The translations under genes were made by a program, and so were the position numbers. A stretch of 64,000 nt of DNA from Candidatus Fluviicola riflensis (GTDB lineage Bacteria > Bacteroidota > Bacteroidia > Flavobacteriales_D > Crocinitomicaceae): assembly GCA_002243285.1 (NCBI GenBank), contig CP022585.1, forward strand, positions 3,150,641-3,214,640. Reading direction: 5' to 3'. Below the pieces are notes generated by a model. It did not search any database. It saw only the letters and a list, made by a program, of their open reading frames with translations, and was not told the origin of the DNA. Positions within the stretch are counted from its first letter, which is position 1. Each line of letters opens with the position of its first letter. This document shows positions 16,595 through 25,738 of the stretch, one piece after another.

Positions 16595-16978
16595 ATGAAA
16601 AAAGACAACATTATTTATTGGATCTCAACCGGACTATTTGCAGCGATGATGAGCCTTTCGGCAACCATGTATTTTATTTCTCCGGAAATAAAAGCCAATT
16701 TCGACAGACTCGGTTTCCAGGACGCTTTTCGCATCGAATTAGGTGCCGCCAAACTATTGGGCGCATTGGTCTTAATTCTTCCTTTCTTGAAAGGAAACAT
16801 CAAGGAATGGGCATATGCGGGATTTGGAATCACACTAATTTCGGCATTTATTCTTCACTTAAGTGTAGGCGATACTGTTGGAAACAGCGTTGCTCCACTG
16901 GTATTTTTGGGAATGTTGGTGCTTTCGCATTTTTATTATCACAAGAGAGGGAAACAAGCTGTAGTAGCTGGAAAGTAA
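16595..16978 (+). CDS. DoxX-like small membrane protein
   Basis: A 127-residue protein with four predicted membrane helices and the DoxX-like pattern: IYWISTGLFAAMMSLSATMYF, then GFQDAFRIELGAAKLLGALVLILP, then WAYAGFGITLISAFILHLSVGD, then APLVFLGMLVLSHFYYHKR. DoxX-like proteins are often coregulated with redox or aldehyde stress genes, and the divergent HxlR regulator fits that. The exact function is unknown. The gene ends shortly before an intrinsic terminator. Confidence 0.85.
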   Translation: MKKDNIIYWISTGLFAAMMSLSATMYFISPEIKANFDRLGFQDAFRIELGAAKLLGALVLILPFLKGNIKEWAYAGFGITLISAFILHLSVGDTVGNSVAPLVFLGMLVLSHFYYHKRGKQAVVAGK

Positions 16979-17000
16979 CATTTTAAGAAGAACTAATAAG

Positions 17001-17031
17001 AAAACGAGGTATTCAACTATCTCGTTTTTTT
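17001..17031. terminator. Intrinsic terminator after the DoxX-like gene
   Basis: Arms AAAACGAG (17001-17008) and CTCGTTTT (17021-17028) followed by a T-run. It serves the plus-strand gene and, with its A-tract, may also serve the convergent minus-strand DUF481 gene. Confidence 0.75.
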
Positions 17032-17048
17032 GTTTCAAACCGGAGTAA

Positions 17049-17816
17049 TTACCCCAACCTCACCCGAAAACCGGCCGCAGAACTAAATACCATTTTCCGT
17101 ACTCCAACCGGTGGACGACTGTCATAGAAAAAATTGTATTCCATCCGGATATCGAGGCGTTTAAGAACATGAAATCCAAGCGTATACTGTCCGGCAATAC
17201 GAATATCATTCAAATCAGCCCAAAGCGGTTGCGCATAAGTTACAGCAGTAAACGAAAGCCCGTTTTTGCTTTCGATGAACCACGAAAGGTAATTGCTCCA
17301 GCGTAAACCCTGATTGATTACATGATCTGTTTGCAATTCTTCATATTCGTAAAAAGTCGACGTTCCCGCAAAACACCGCACGTTATTGGTATCCAGGAAT
17401 TTCCAGCGAATGCCGGTTCCAACAAGCGAACGCACTTTCTGATTCAGCAACTGATTGTACTGAACCTGCGCATACGATTCCCATTTCCACGGGCTGTTAA
17501 ACAAGCGATAAGCGTAGCGGAAATGCGACATTCCCGAGTTGGCATACACTTCATTTTTCCCACCGGTATAGACCAAATCAGACAACAAGAGGTAATAATG
17601 TCTCCTGGTTTTGTATTGCACTTTCGGTCTGAAATTGGCCGAATAAAGGAGCTTATTGTTTTGAATAGCTGAAAATCCAGCATCCAGGCTTCCGCTCCAA
17701 CCGGCAGTATCGTCGTAAATACGTTTGTTTTCAATGTTGACAACCTGTGCCCTGACAATGACCGAATTTCCCCATACCAATAAAAAAAGAAAGAGAAGTG
17801 CTTTCATGGAGATCAT
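17049..17816 (-). CDS. DUF481-like outer-membrane protein
   Basis: A 255-residue exported beta-barrel candidate. It has a signal peptide (MKALLFLFLLVWGNSVIVRAQ); start M1 at 17816 overlaps the preceding gene's stop as ATGA, and M4 at 17807 is an alternative. The mature protein has alternating-residue strands such as GWSGSLDAGFSAIQNN, HYYLLLSDLVYTGG and SHFRYAYRLF, as in DUF481/YdiY proteins, and ends AAGFRVRLG. Function unknown. As the last gene of the tgt-lptG/F operon it may serve the cell envelope. Confidence 0.75.
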   Translation of the reverse strand: MISMKALLFLFLLVWGNSVIVRAQVVNIENKRIYDDTAGWSGSLDAGFSAIQNNKLLYSANFRPKVQYKTRRHYYLLLSDLVYTGGKNEVYANSGMSHFRYAYRLFNSPWKWESYAQVQYNQLLNQKVRSLVGTGIRWKFLDTNNVRCFAGTSTFYEYEELQTDHVINQGLRWSNYLSWFIESKNGLSFTAVTYAQPLWADLNDIRIAGQYTLGFHVLKRLDIRMEYNFFYDSRPPVGVRKMVFSSAAGFRVRLG

Positions 17817-18934
17817 TTAGGCGCTACGCGATACAGGAAATAGGCAATGATCCCAAACATCACATTCGGAATCCAAACGGCAGCAGCCGGAGGAAAACCA
17901 ACTTTTATGGCCGCAACTGTGGTGACTTTCATCGCGAAAATGTAGACAAATACAAACACCAAACCGATAGCAATGTTGATCCCGATTCCGCCGCGTTTTT
18001 TTCTACTCGAAACCGAAACACCTATCAATGTCAAGACATACGTCGCAAACGGATACGATGTTCGCTGGTGCAACTCGATCTCAAACGTGGGAACCATCGG
18101 GTTTCCTTTTTTCTTTTCCTTTTCAATGAAATCGGTCAGTTCGGTGTAGGTCATCGCTTCAGCAATATTTTCGCGTTGCGCCAGCTCATCAATTTTAAAA
18201 TGAAAGGTGGTGTCTTTAAAATGGCCTTCTATAATGGAATCATTCACGAATTGTAATTCCTTTTCGCCTATTTCATTGATAATTTCGGTTGGCGGTGTAA
18301 CGATCCGGATGTAATAATCGGTCAATTGCCATTTGTTGGTTCCCGGGAATCCTTTGGCCGAACGAGCTCTGAAAAAACGAATCTGCTCTCCCTCGTCGTT
18401 GAATTTCTGAATTTCCAAATCATTGATTTGTTTGGCTTCGTCAATAAATACAGTGAAATGCACAAACTCATTTCCGGGAAATTCAGCCTGGTAATTTTCA
18501 ACCGCCAAACGATCACGGTAATACCGTTCCTCAAAATCGAGGCGCACTTTATTGGAACGCGGAATCACAAAATGATTGAGGGCAAATGACATCATCGTCA
18601 ACACAGTTGCTCCGATCATGTACGGTCGCAAAATACGCGTAAAGGGCTTGCCACTGTTGAGCATCGGGATGATCTCGGTTTCCTGCGCCATTTTTGCCGT
18701 GAACCAGATCACTGAAATAAAAACGATTAACGATGAGAACGTATTGCCGTAATAAACGAGGAAATTGACGTAATAATCGGTAATAATCGCCGACATCGGT
18801 GCTTCGTTATCTATGAATTCCGATAAACGCTCGGCCAGATCAAACACCATGGCAAGCAACATGATCACGCCCATCATAAAGAAGAAAGTCGTGAGAAATT
18901 TGCGTATGATGTATCGATCTAAAATTTTCAGCAT
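17813..18934 (-). CDS. LptF/LptG-family lipopolysaccharide export permease
   Basis: A 373-residue permease of the LPS transporter (YjgP/YjgQ family), which moves lipopolysaccharide from the inner membrane to the periplasmic bridge together with LptB. Three membrane helices at each end (YIIRKFLTTFFFMMGVIMLLAMVFDLAERL at the start; INIAIGLVFVFVYIFAMKV and IPNVMFGIIAYFLYRVAPK at the end) flank a beta-rich periplasmic domain (about 125-275). The conserved FALNHFVIPRSNK is visible. From sequence alone I cannot decide between LptF and LptG. It follows tgt after 15 bases, an arrangement common in Bacteroidota. Confidence 0.9.
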   Translation of the reverse strand: MLKILDRYIIRKFLTTFFFMMGVIMLLAMVFDLAERLSEFIDNEAPMSAIITDYYVNFLVYYGNTFSSLIVFISVIWFTAKMAQETEIIPMLNSGKPFTRILRPYMIGATVLTMMSFALNHFVIPRSNKVRLDFEERYYRDRLAVENYQAEFPGNEFVHFTVFIDEAKQINDLEIQKFNDEGEQIRFFRARSAKGFPGTNKWQLTDYYIRIVTPPTEIINEIGEKELQFVNDSIIEGHFKDTTFHFKIDELAQRENIAEAMTYTELTDFIEKEKKKGNPMVPTFEIELHQRTSYPFATYVLTLIGVSVSSRKKRGGIGINIAIGLVFVFVYIFAMKVTTVAAIKVGFPPAAAVWIPNVMFGIIAYFLYRVAPK

Positions 18935-18949
18935 GAGTCGGTTTCCTGA

Positions 18950-20080
18950 TTAAATTCTGCGCCCGAGTTTCTGTACCTGCTCGTCTTTCCACGTGCGGAA
19001 AGTTCCGTCCAAAATACGACGTCGTGCCTCTTTTACCAACGCTAAATAAAAGGCTAAATTATGAATCGTGGCAATTTGAATGGCTAAATTCTCTTTGGCT
19101 TTTACCAAATGGTGCAAATAAGCTTTCGTGTAGACTTGGTCAACGTATGCTGTACCGGCAGAATCGAGCGGTGAAAAATCCATTTTCCACTTTTCGTTTT
19201 TGATATTGATCGTTCCTTCCCAGGTAAACAACATTCCATGGCGTGCATTGCGCGATGGCATTACACAATCGAACATATCAACTCCCAACGCAATGGCTTC
19301 CAGAATATTGACCGGTGTTCCAACCCCCATGAGGTAACGCGGTTTTTCCGTAGGTAAAGTAGAACACACCAAATCGGTCATGCTGTACAAATCTTCATCC
19401 GGTTCACCAACTGATAATCCACCAATAGCGTTTCCAACTGCTCCCTGTTCGGCAATAAATTCCGCCGATTGTTTGCGTAAATCCGGATAAACACTTCCCT
19501 GAACAATCGGGAACAGCATCTGGTTGTGTCCGTACTTCGATTCGGTTTTATCCATTTGAGCAATACAACGTTTCAGCCAGCGATGAGTCATGTGCATGGA
19601 ACGCTGTGCGTAATCGTAATCACATGGGTACGGCGTACATTCATCAAATGCCATGATAATATCGGCACCGATGGTTCGTTGAATATCAATGGCATATTCG
19701 GGTGTAAAGAAATGGTAACTTCCGTTGATATGCGACTGAAAACGAACGCCTTCTTCGGTGATTTTTCGGGAACCGGCCAGTGAATAAACCTGGTAACCGC
19801 CACTATCCGTCAAAATCGGACGTTCCCACCCCATAAACTGGTGCAATCCTCCGGCTGCTTCCATCACTTCTATTCCTGGTCGCATGTACAAATGATACGT
19901 GTTCCCGAGAATAATTTGTGCGTTCACATCGTCGCGCAATTCTTGCTGGTGCACACCTTTCACGGTACCTTGCGTACCTACCGGCATAAAAATGGGTGTT
20001 TCAATGGCACCGTGATCTGTTTGGAGTATTCCTGCTCTCGCTTTTGACCGCGGATCTGTGTGCTTTAGCTCAAAGTGCAT
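18950..20080 (-). CDS. tgt: tRNA-guanine transglycosylase (queuine tRNA-ribosyltransferase)
   Basis: Exchanges guanine 34 of GUN-anticodon tRNAs for the queuosine precursor. The 376-residue protein shows VGTQGTVKGV, LGNTYHLYMRPG, LTDSGGYQVYSL, the catalytic aspartate motif IMAFDECTPYP, and GGLSVGEP and VGTPVNILEAIALGVDMFDCVMPSRNARHGMLFT. In the zinc-binding C-terminal region the usual CxCxxC motif is not obvious: after INIKN the sequence runs DFSPLDSAGTAYVDQVYTKAYLHHL. The frame extends to 20107, but the ATG at 20080 directly precedes the conserved HFELKHTDPRSKARAG and lies 24 bases after a TATCTTTG box. Confidence 0.95.
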   Translation of the reverse strand: MHFELKHTDPRSKARAGILQTDHGAIETPIFMPVGTQGTVKGVHQQELRDDVNAQIILGNTYHLYMRPGIEVMEAAGGLHQFMGWERPILTDSGGYQVYSLAGSRKITEEGVRFQSHINGSYHFFTPEYAIDIQRTIGADIIMAFDECTPYPCDYDYAQRSMHMTHRWLKRCIAQMDKTESKYGHNQMLFPIVQGSVYPDLRKQSAEFIAEQGAVGNAIGGLSVGEPDEDLYSMTDLVCSTLPTEKPRYLMGVGTPVNILEAIALGVDMFDCVMPSRNARHGMLFTWEGTINIKNEKWKMDFSPLDSAGTAYVDQVYTKAYLHHLVKAKENLAIQIATIHNLAFYLALVKEARRRILDGTFRTWKDEQVQKLGRRI

Positions 20081-20104
20081 AAATGTGTTGAAAAATAAAC
20101 GCTG

Positions 20105-20112
20105 CAAAGATA
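20105..20112 (-). promoter_or_regulatory. -7 promoter element of the tgt operon
   Basis: Reads TATCTTTG on the minus strand and lies 24 bases before the tgt ATG. A CATCTTTG on the plus strand about 20 bases away may serve the divergent glycosyltransferase. Confidence 0.55.
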
Positions 20113-20161
20113 AGTGGATTTCAGAAAGCGCCCCATCTTTGTGGTTTTAGAAGTGTTTTTC

Positions 20162-21295
20162 ATGAAGATCATACCGGAATTACAGGACCCGTTTGCCTTT
20201 TACACCTTTTGGATATTCGCCGGCGTGGTATTTCTGCAGTTGGTTTACGTCATTTTGTTCTTCGGAAGACTGGCTTTTAAGAAAATGAATCCGCCGAATC
20301 CGAACCTACCACCGTTATCGGTTGTGATCGCTGCGCGCAATGAATCGGACAATTTATATGAAAATCTCCCAAGGATTCTCACACAGGATTACCCGCAGTT
20401 TGAAGTTGTGGTGGTCAATCACCAGTCGATCGATGATTCACGGCATTTATTAAGTGCACTTCAACGCGAGTACAAAAACCTGGTGGTGATGGAGTTGGAG
20501 AAAAGCAAACACCTGCTGGCAAGTAAAAAATTGCCACTCACACTAGGGATCAAAAAAGCACAGCACGAACATTTGGTACTCACCGATGCCGATTGTAGTC
20601 CGGCGAGTGATCAATGGCTGCGCCTTATGGCCGGGCAATTTTCCGAAAAGAAAGAAATTGTTCTCGGTTACGGCCCTTACAAAGCTGAACCCGGATTCCT
20701 GAACAAAATTATCCGCTTCGATACCACGATGATTGCTGTTCATTATTTCAGTATGGTACTCATGCGCGCTCCGTATATGGGCGTAGGACGAAACATGGCG
20801 TATACCAAAACGGTTTTCAATTCGACTCATGGTTTCAAATCACACTACGCAGTTTCTTCCGGCGACGATGATTTATTTGTCCAGGAAGCAGCCAAAAAAC
20901 GTAACTATACGATTCAGTTAGCTCCAGACAGTTATATGTTTAGCGACGCCAAAACTACCTGGGAAACATTCGTGATGCAGAAGGCGCGTCACTATAGTAC
21001 TTCGCCCCGTTACAAGGTTTTCAAAAAACTATTGTTAGGAATCTACCCGCTCACCATGTTATTACTAGTGCTTTCCTTTGTTATTTTGATGCTTCAACCG
21101 GAATGGAGACTACATGCGGGAATTGGTTTTGGACTGGTTTTTGTAATTAAGTGGTGGTTATTGGGGAAATGTTTTCAGCGGCTTAAATCGTCGGGATTCA
21201 TTGCTATGCTGCCATTTTTAGACTTATTGTATGTACTCATCACTCCGTTTTTTTATTATTCAACGCTTCAAAAAGGATCTTCGAAATGGAAGTAG
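20162..21295 (+). CDS. Family 2 glycosyltransferase, membrane-bound
   Basis: A 377-residue inner-membrane glycosyltransferase. There is an N-terminal helix (FWIFAGVVFLQLVYVILFFG), then a GT-A domain beginning PLSVVIAARNESDNLYENLPRILTQDYP, with the sugar-nucleotide motif LTDADCSPAS. Later come VSSGDDDLFVQ (acceptor-side acidic motif) and KARHYSTSPRYK (QxxRW-like position), then two or three C-terminal helices. Substrate unknown; a lipid or exopolysaccharide precursor is plausible. The start is the ATG at 20162, since the upstream frame begins at a TTG. The last ten bases overlap the next gene. Confidence 0.88.
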   Translation: MKIIPELQDPFAFYTFWIFAGVVFLQLVYVILFFGRLAFKKMNPPNPNLPPLSVVIAARNESDNLYENLPRILTQDYPQFEVVVVNHQSIDDSRHLLSALQREYKNLVVMELEKSKHLLASKKLPLTLGIKKAQHEHLVLTDADCSPASDQWLRLMAGQFSEKKEIVLGYGPYKAEPGFLNKIIRFDTTMIAVHYFSMVLMRAPYMGVGRNMAYTKTVFNSTHGFKSHYAVSSGDDDLFVQEAAKKRNYTIQLAPDSYMFSDAKTTWETFVMQKARHYSTSPRYKVFKKLLLGIYPLTMLLLVLSFVILMLQPEWRLHAGIGFGLVFVIKWWLLGKCFQRLKSSGFIAMLPFLDLLYVLITPFFYYSTLQKGSSKWK

Positions 21296-21891
21296 GTGAA
21301 CATTTATCCGATAAAGCAAAAGTTGACCTTGTGTTGGTTGATGCTGCGCGCAATGGCGATCAGGCTGCGTTTGCCTCGCTGATGGAGCGTTATCGGGAGT
21401 CGATCTACTTCATGATGATGAAAATGGTGCGCAATTCAGACGATGCCGATGATTTGACGATTGAGGCTTTCGGAAAGGCATTCAGCCGGCTGGATCAATA
21501 TTCACCAAGTTTCGCATTCAGTACCTGGCTTTTTAAGATCGCTTCGAATAACTGCATTGATTTTATCCGCAAAAAACGCATCAAACTCACGTCAATGGAC
21601 ACGGGCTACACCAACGAAGACGGTGAGAGCATTCGTATCGACGCCAAATCACAAACCCGCGACCCGGAAGAAACGATCATTCACAACCAGAAAGTGAAGC
21701 ACATGCGTCAGCTGGTAAGTAAACTGAAGCCTCGCTACCGCGAATTGATCGAGAAACGGTATTTTGAGGAATTGAGTTACGAAGAAATTGCCGAAGAACT
21801 CAGCCTTCCGCTCGGAACGGTAAAAGCACAATTGTTTCGCGCACGTGATTTCTTAGCACAGATGATGGAGCAAACGAAGGACACAATCTAA
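21286..21891 (+). CDS. ECF-type RNA polymerase sigma factor
   Basis: A 201-residue sigma-70 family protein. Region 2 is visible as LMERYRESIYFMMMKMVRNSDDADDLTIEAFGKAF with FSTWLFKIASNNCIDFIRKKR; region 4 as VSKLKPRYRELIEKRYFEELSYEEIAEELSLPLGTVKAQLFRAR. It starts inside the end of the glycosyltransferase gene (10-base overlap), so the two are cotranscribed. No anti-sigma gene follows, which suggests that control is transcriptional or that the partner is elsewhere. Confidence 0.92.
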   Translation: MEVGEHLSDKAKVDLVLVDAARNGDQAAFASLMERYRESIYFMMMKMVRNSDDADDLTIEAFGKAFSRLDQYSPSFAFSTWLFKIASNNCIDFIRKKRIKLTSMDTGYTNEDGESIRIDAKSQTRDPEETIIHNQKVKHMRQLVSKLKPRYRELIEKRYFEELSYEEIAEELSLPLGTVKAQLFRARDFLAQMMEQTKDTI

Positions 21892-22000
21892 TTTTGAATG
21901 CTGAATTTTTAATGTTGAATTAGGTTTTTCCTAAGCTTTTAGAGAACGGGAATCCTTACTTCTTCGAAGAATCAATTAATTCAACATTAAGCATTCAAAA
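21892..22000. repeat. Long AT-rich hairpin at a convergent gene junction
   Basis: Two nested perfect arm pairs: TTTTGAATGCT (21892-21902) with AGCATTCAAAA (21990-22000), and TTAATGTTGAATTA (21909-21922) with TAATTCAACATTAA (21977-21990). It begins right after the sigma-factor stop codon and ends just before the acyl-CoA synthetase stop, so it fills the junction. A terminator role is likely. Confidence 0.65.
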
Positions 22001-22007
22001 TTCAACA

Positions 22008-23777
22008 CTATTCCTCTCCCTGATAAAACCCATCCAACAACGATTGGTATTTCTCAATGATGATTTTGCGTTTAAGCTTCAGCGTCGGGGTCAACTCACC
22101 GGTATCAATGGCGAATTCATTTTCCAGCAATGCGAATTTTTTGATCTTTTCCCAGCTTCCATAGAGTTCGTTGTATTTGTCTACTTCTTTTTGGAATAAA
22201 TCAACAATCTCCGGTGTACGCAATAATTCACCATAAGGAAGATCTGCATTGACGTTATGGGCTCTCGCCCAATCAATGAGCACTGCTTTGGGAGGAACGA
22301 TTAAGGCTGCGGGGAATTTTTGGTTTTCACCTACCACCATCATTTGTTCAATGAAGCGTGATTCCTTGAATTTATTCTCCATCGCTTGCGGCACAATGTA
22401 TTTTCCGCCCGATGTTTTAAAAATTTCTTTCTTGCGATCAGTGATTTTCAGGAATTGCTCATCAACCCATGTACCAATATCACCGGTGTGAAACCAGCCT
22501 TGCGCATCAATGACTTCAGCTGTTTTATCGGGAAGATTATAATAACCCATCATTACATTCGGTCCTTTTACCAGGATTTCGCCGTCCTCGGCCAGTTTCA
22601 CTTTCACACCTTCAATCAGTGGACCTACCGTTCCGATCCGAATACCACGTTTTAGACAATTCACAGAAATCACAGGTGATGTTTCCGTGAGTCCGTAACC
22701 TTCCAGGATATTGATTCCGGCGGCCAGGAAAATTTGAGCCAACCGCGGTTGTAACGCGGCACTTCCTGAGGCAACGGCTCTTACGCGACCGCCCAGCGCT
22801 TCTTTCCACTTGGAAAAGATCAATTTCCGGGCAATCGCCAGTTTGAATTTATACCACGCTGATTTTCCTTTCACATCGTATTGTTCAGCCACACGAATCG
22901 CCCAGAAAAACAGGAAGCGTTTAATTCCTTTTAATTCATAACCTTTCGCCATGATGCGGTCGAACACTTTCTCCAGCAACCGCGGAACAGCCGTAAACAC
23001 TTCAGGTTTTACCTCACGGATATTATCCCCGATCGTATCCATTGATTCGGCAAAATGTATGGATGAACCCTGATACATATATAAATAGTGTAGCATGCGT
23101 TCGTAAACATGGCACGCCGGTAGAAAAGTCAATACATTCGAATGCTGGTCGGCGGGAATCGTGTAAGAACAAGCCAGCACATTAGAGATCAGGTTATTGT
23201 GCGACAACATGACACCTTTCGGTTTACCTGTGGTTCCTGAAGTATAAATTATAGTTGCCATGTCTTCATTGCGGACATTGGCTTTAAGTGCAGTGATTTG
23301 TGAAGTAGAAATATTGGTACCTTCTTCAAGAATTGATTTGTAATGTGGAATATTATCTACCTCATCAAAGCAAAATAGCGATTCCAGGGCTGGGATTTCT
23401 TCCCGGATTCCCCAAATCATTTCATAAAGGTCTTTTGTGCCTATAAAACCGAATCGAATTCCGGCATCATTAAAGATATGTTTATAGTCAGCTTCGGATA
23501 TATTCGGATAAACCGGAACGACAACTCCACCAATTTGTAAAATGGCGATATCCATCAGGTTCCATTCTACCCTATTGGGAGATACAATTGCCACTTTTTG
23601 TCCTGGAGTCACTCCTAAGGCTACCAATCCGCGTGATAACGCATTGACCTGCTCTAAAAATGATTGTGTTGACATAGGAATCCATTCACCTTCTTTCTTA
23701 GTCACAAACATTCCTTTGTTGGGGAAAGCACTCAACTGATGATATGGAATATCGAATAACCGCTTCACTTGATTCAT
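22008..23777 (-). CDS. Long-chain acyl-CoA synthetase (AMP-forming)
   Basis: A 589-residue ANL-superfamily ligase that activates fatty acids to acyl-CoA through an acyl-adenylate. Motifs: the phosphate loop IIYTSGTTGKPKGVMLSHNN, FLPACHVYERM, the adenine motif LEGYGLTETSP, the ribose-binding GWFHTGDIG and the hinge ITDRKKEIFKTSGGKYIVPQ. The long C-terminal domain with YGSWEKIKKFALL resembles the FadD15/bacterial long-chain class. The ATG at 23777 is chosen; a GTG at 23798 lies seven codons upstream. It is a single gene, separated from the upstream operon by terminator hairpins. Confidence 0.92.
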   Translation of the reverse strand: MNQVKRLFDIPYHQLSAFPNKGMFVTKKEGEWIPMSTQSFLEQVNALSRGLVALGVTPGQKVAIVSPNRVEWNLMDIAILQIGGVVVPVYPNISEADYKHIFNDAGIRFGFIGTKDLYEMIWGIREEIPALESLFCFDEVDNIPHYKSILEEGTNISTSQITALKANVRNEDMATIIYTSGTTGKPKGVMLSHNNLISNVLACSYTIPADQHSNVLTFLPACHVYERMLHYLYMYQGSSIHFAESMDTIGDNIREVKPEVFTAVPRLLEKVFDRIMAKGYELKGIKRFLFFWAIRVAEQYDVKGKSAWYKFKLAIARKLIFSKWKEALGGRVRAVASGSAALQPRLAQIFLAAGINILEGYGLTETSPVISVNCLKRGIRIGTVGPLIEGVKVKLAEDGEILVKGPNVMMGYYNLPDKTAEVIDAQGWFHTGDIGTWVDEQFLKITDRKKEIFKTSGGKYIVPQAMENKFKESRFIEQMMVVGENQKFPAALIVPPKAVLIDWARAHNVNADLPYGELLRTPEIVDLFQKEVDKYNELYGSWEKIKKFALLENEFAIDTGELTPTLKLKRKIIIEKYQSLLDGFYQGEE

Positions 23778-24013
23778 ATCCGTCTCTATAGTCCTCACAA
23801 TATATGTATTAAAAATTAGCCAAAGATGTCGAAATATTCATTGAAAAGCATAGTTTGTTTTTTTACTTCGTCACATTCATCCGTACCGATGTATTTTTAG
23901 GGTGTGGGAAAATAGTTTTCTAAAAATGCGGTCAAGCGCAAGTCGGTCAACTAGTTGGAAAGTTAAAAACGATTTTGGTTTGCGTTTGGTCGCCTAACGA
24001 TTTTTGGTTTGTT

Positions 24014-24073
24014 TAAAAAGGTTCGTTTGCCGACGAGCCTTTTTTATTGGTACATGGCACCAATAAAAAAGGC
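24014..24073. terminator. Two overlapping, mutually exclusive hairpins
   Basis: Hairpin 1 pairs AAAAAGGTTCGT with ACGAGCCTTTTT (within 24014-24045). Hairpin 2 pairs GCCTTTTTTATTGGT (24037-24051) with ACCAATAAAAAAGGC (24059-24073), 15 of 15 bases. They share 24037-24045, so only one can form. On the minus strand hairpin 1 ends in a T-tract and should terminate the amidohydrolase operon. Confidence 0.7.
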
Positions 24074-24098
24074 CCGGGGAGCACCCCAAGCCTACACG
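24070..24098. repeat. Intergenic hairpin repeat, copy 3 (variant)
   Basis: GGCCCGGGGAGCACCCCAAG followed by CCTACAC. The GGGG/CCCC stem and the CCTACAC tail resemble the 2086-2127 and 39374-39389 elements, but the core differs, so membership of the same family is tentative. Confidence 0.4.
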
Positions 24099-24111
24099 GA
24101 TACAATCAATA

Positions 24112-25737
24112 TCATTCCGATGTATACCGTTCCCGGCCACGGATAAACACCTTAAACGCGTAATTCGATTCAAACTCGTCGCGAATGCGGAAAGGAAACG
24201 CCAAAATTACAAACGTCGCTTCCTTGCCTTTTTCCAATGTTCCGATGCGCGATTCCTGGAAACTGGCGTACGCCGGCCAAATGGTCATTCCACGTAAACA
24301 TTCTTCTTCGGTAAGGGCTTCTTCGGGTAAAAATCCGCCAATCGGTTCGCCATCGGCATTGGTGCGATTTACCGCCGCCTGAATCGTCAGGTACGGATTG
24401 GTCAATTCAACCGGGAAATCGGTTCCCAACGCCAGCATACCAGTTTGGTTGAGCAATGATTTGTAGGCATAAGCACCTTTCAACCGTTCTGTACCCAATC
24501 GTTGTTCAGCCCAGCGCTGATCACTCACTGCGTGCGTTGGCTGCACAGACGGGAAAGCGCCTGTTGTAGCAAACAATTCAAAATCATTCGGATCCACAAC
24601 TTGCGCGTGTTCTATCCGCCAGCGGTGATCTGCGTTGCGTTCACGGATTTGCACTAATAAGTCCAGTACCAGCCGGTTGGTTGAATCGCCGATGGCATGA
24701 ATGTTTACCTGGTAACCAATCGATTCGGCAATCAGGGCAATGCGCTGCAAATCTTCGGGTGAAGTCGTCAATAATCCATGCGAATGTACATCATCCGCAT
24801 AAGGTTGCTTCAGCAACGCTCCGTGAGATCCCAAAGCGCCGTCGCCCATGACTTTAAAGGAGCGAACAATCAGGTTTTTGTGTTTGATCTTTCCGCTTTT
24901 TCGTGCAAAAGCTATGTTTTCCTCAGTGGGATAAAGCATCACGTACAAATCCAAATGCAATTTGTTCTGATCAACCATACGCTTTAACAGCTGATAATCT
25001 TTTTGTTCTACTCCGGCTTCATGTACGCCAGTGATGCCATACTGCAGCAGTTCCTGCTGTACGGTTTGTAAACTGGCCGCCAGGTCTTTTCTCGGGAAAT
25101 CAGGAAAACGCTTCGATACCAGTTCGATGGCATTGTCGAGCAACAATCCGGTACAACGACCTTCAGTAACAGATATACTTCCTCCGGCAACATGTGTTTC
25201 GGGAGTAATTTCTGCTAAATCCAGTGCTTTTTGGTTCACCAATGCCGCATGGCCGTCAATACGGTGCAACAATACCGGAACATTCGGGAACAATTCGTTT
25301 AAACGGTCATTGGTCGGCAACATATCAGTTCCCCACAAAGACTGATCCCAACCACGGCCGATGATAAAACCGGAAGGATTTGCCTGGCTGTATTTTTCGA
25401 CGCGAACCACCAATTCATTAAATGATTTACAGCCTACTAAATCAACCGAAAGCAATTGCCGGGCATAACTCATCATGTGACCGTGTGAATCTGTTAATCC
25501 CGGAAAAACGTCTTTTTTGCCGGCATCGATGTATTCATCCGCGCTGTATTTATTGAGGATTTGCCGTTCGGGACCAACTTCCACGATTTTACCATCCTTG
25601 ATTGCCATGGCTTCCTCGATGGAGTTTTCGTCGTTCATTGTATGAATCCGCGCATTGTGGATCACCAAATCAACCGATTTTCCTTTCATGCAGGAAAACA
25701 TACTCAATGCGAGCAGGAATGGTAAACAATATTTCAT
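24112..25737 (-). CDS. Lipoprotein amidohydrolase, YtcJ-like
   Basis: A 541-residue metal-dependent amidohydrolase. It has a lipoprotein signal (MKYCLPFLLALSMFSC) and so is predicted to be periplasmic and lipid-anchored. Domain signs: VDLVIHNARIHTMND start strand, the metal-binding DSHGHMMSY, IIGRGWDQSLW, GVHEAG, KVMGDGALGSHGA, VNIHAIGDST, RIEHAQVVDP, LALGTDFPVE and TIWPAYASFQESRIGTLEKGKEATFVIL at the end, all typical of the YtcJ/AepA group. The substrate of this group is mostly unknown. It lies one base after the SDR gene in the same operon. Confidence 0.87.
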   Translation of the reverse strand: MKYCLPFLLALSMFSCMKGKSVDLVIHNARIHTMNDENSIEEAMAIKDGKIVEVGPERQILNKYSADEYIDAGKKDVFPGLTDSHGHMMSYARQLLSVDLVGCKSFNELVVRVEKYSQANPSGFIIGRGWDQSLWGTDMLPTNDRLNELFPNVPVLLHRIDGHAALVNQKALDLAEITPETHVAGGSISVTEGRCTGLLLDNAIELVSKRFPDFPRKDLAASLQTVQQELLQYGITGVHEAGVEQKDYQLLKRMVDQNKLHLDLYVMLYPTEENIAFARKSGKIKHKNLIVRSFKVMGDGALGSHGALLKQPYADDVHSHGLLTTSPEDLQRIALIAESIGYQVNIHAIGDSTNRLVLDLLVQIRERNADHRWRIEHAQVVDPNDFELFATTGAFPSVQPTHAVSDQRWAEQRLGTERLKGAYAYKSLLNQTGMLALGTDFPVELTNPYLTIQAAVNRTNADGEPIGGFLPEEALTEEECLRGMTIWPAYASFQESRIGTLEKGKEATFVILAFPFRIRDEFESNYAFKVFIRGRERYTSE

Positions 25738-25738
25738 C

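Larger units (their letters stand above)
23778..24111. other. Intergenic region with hairpins and a repeat
   Basis: About 330 bases between the amidohydrolase stop and the acyl-CoA synthetase start, both on the minus strand. The right half holds the overlapping terminator hairpins (24014-24073) and a GC-rich repeat (24070-24098). The left half must contain the synthetase promoter, but I found no clear box. No gene is visible. Confidence 0.5.
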
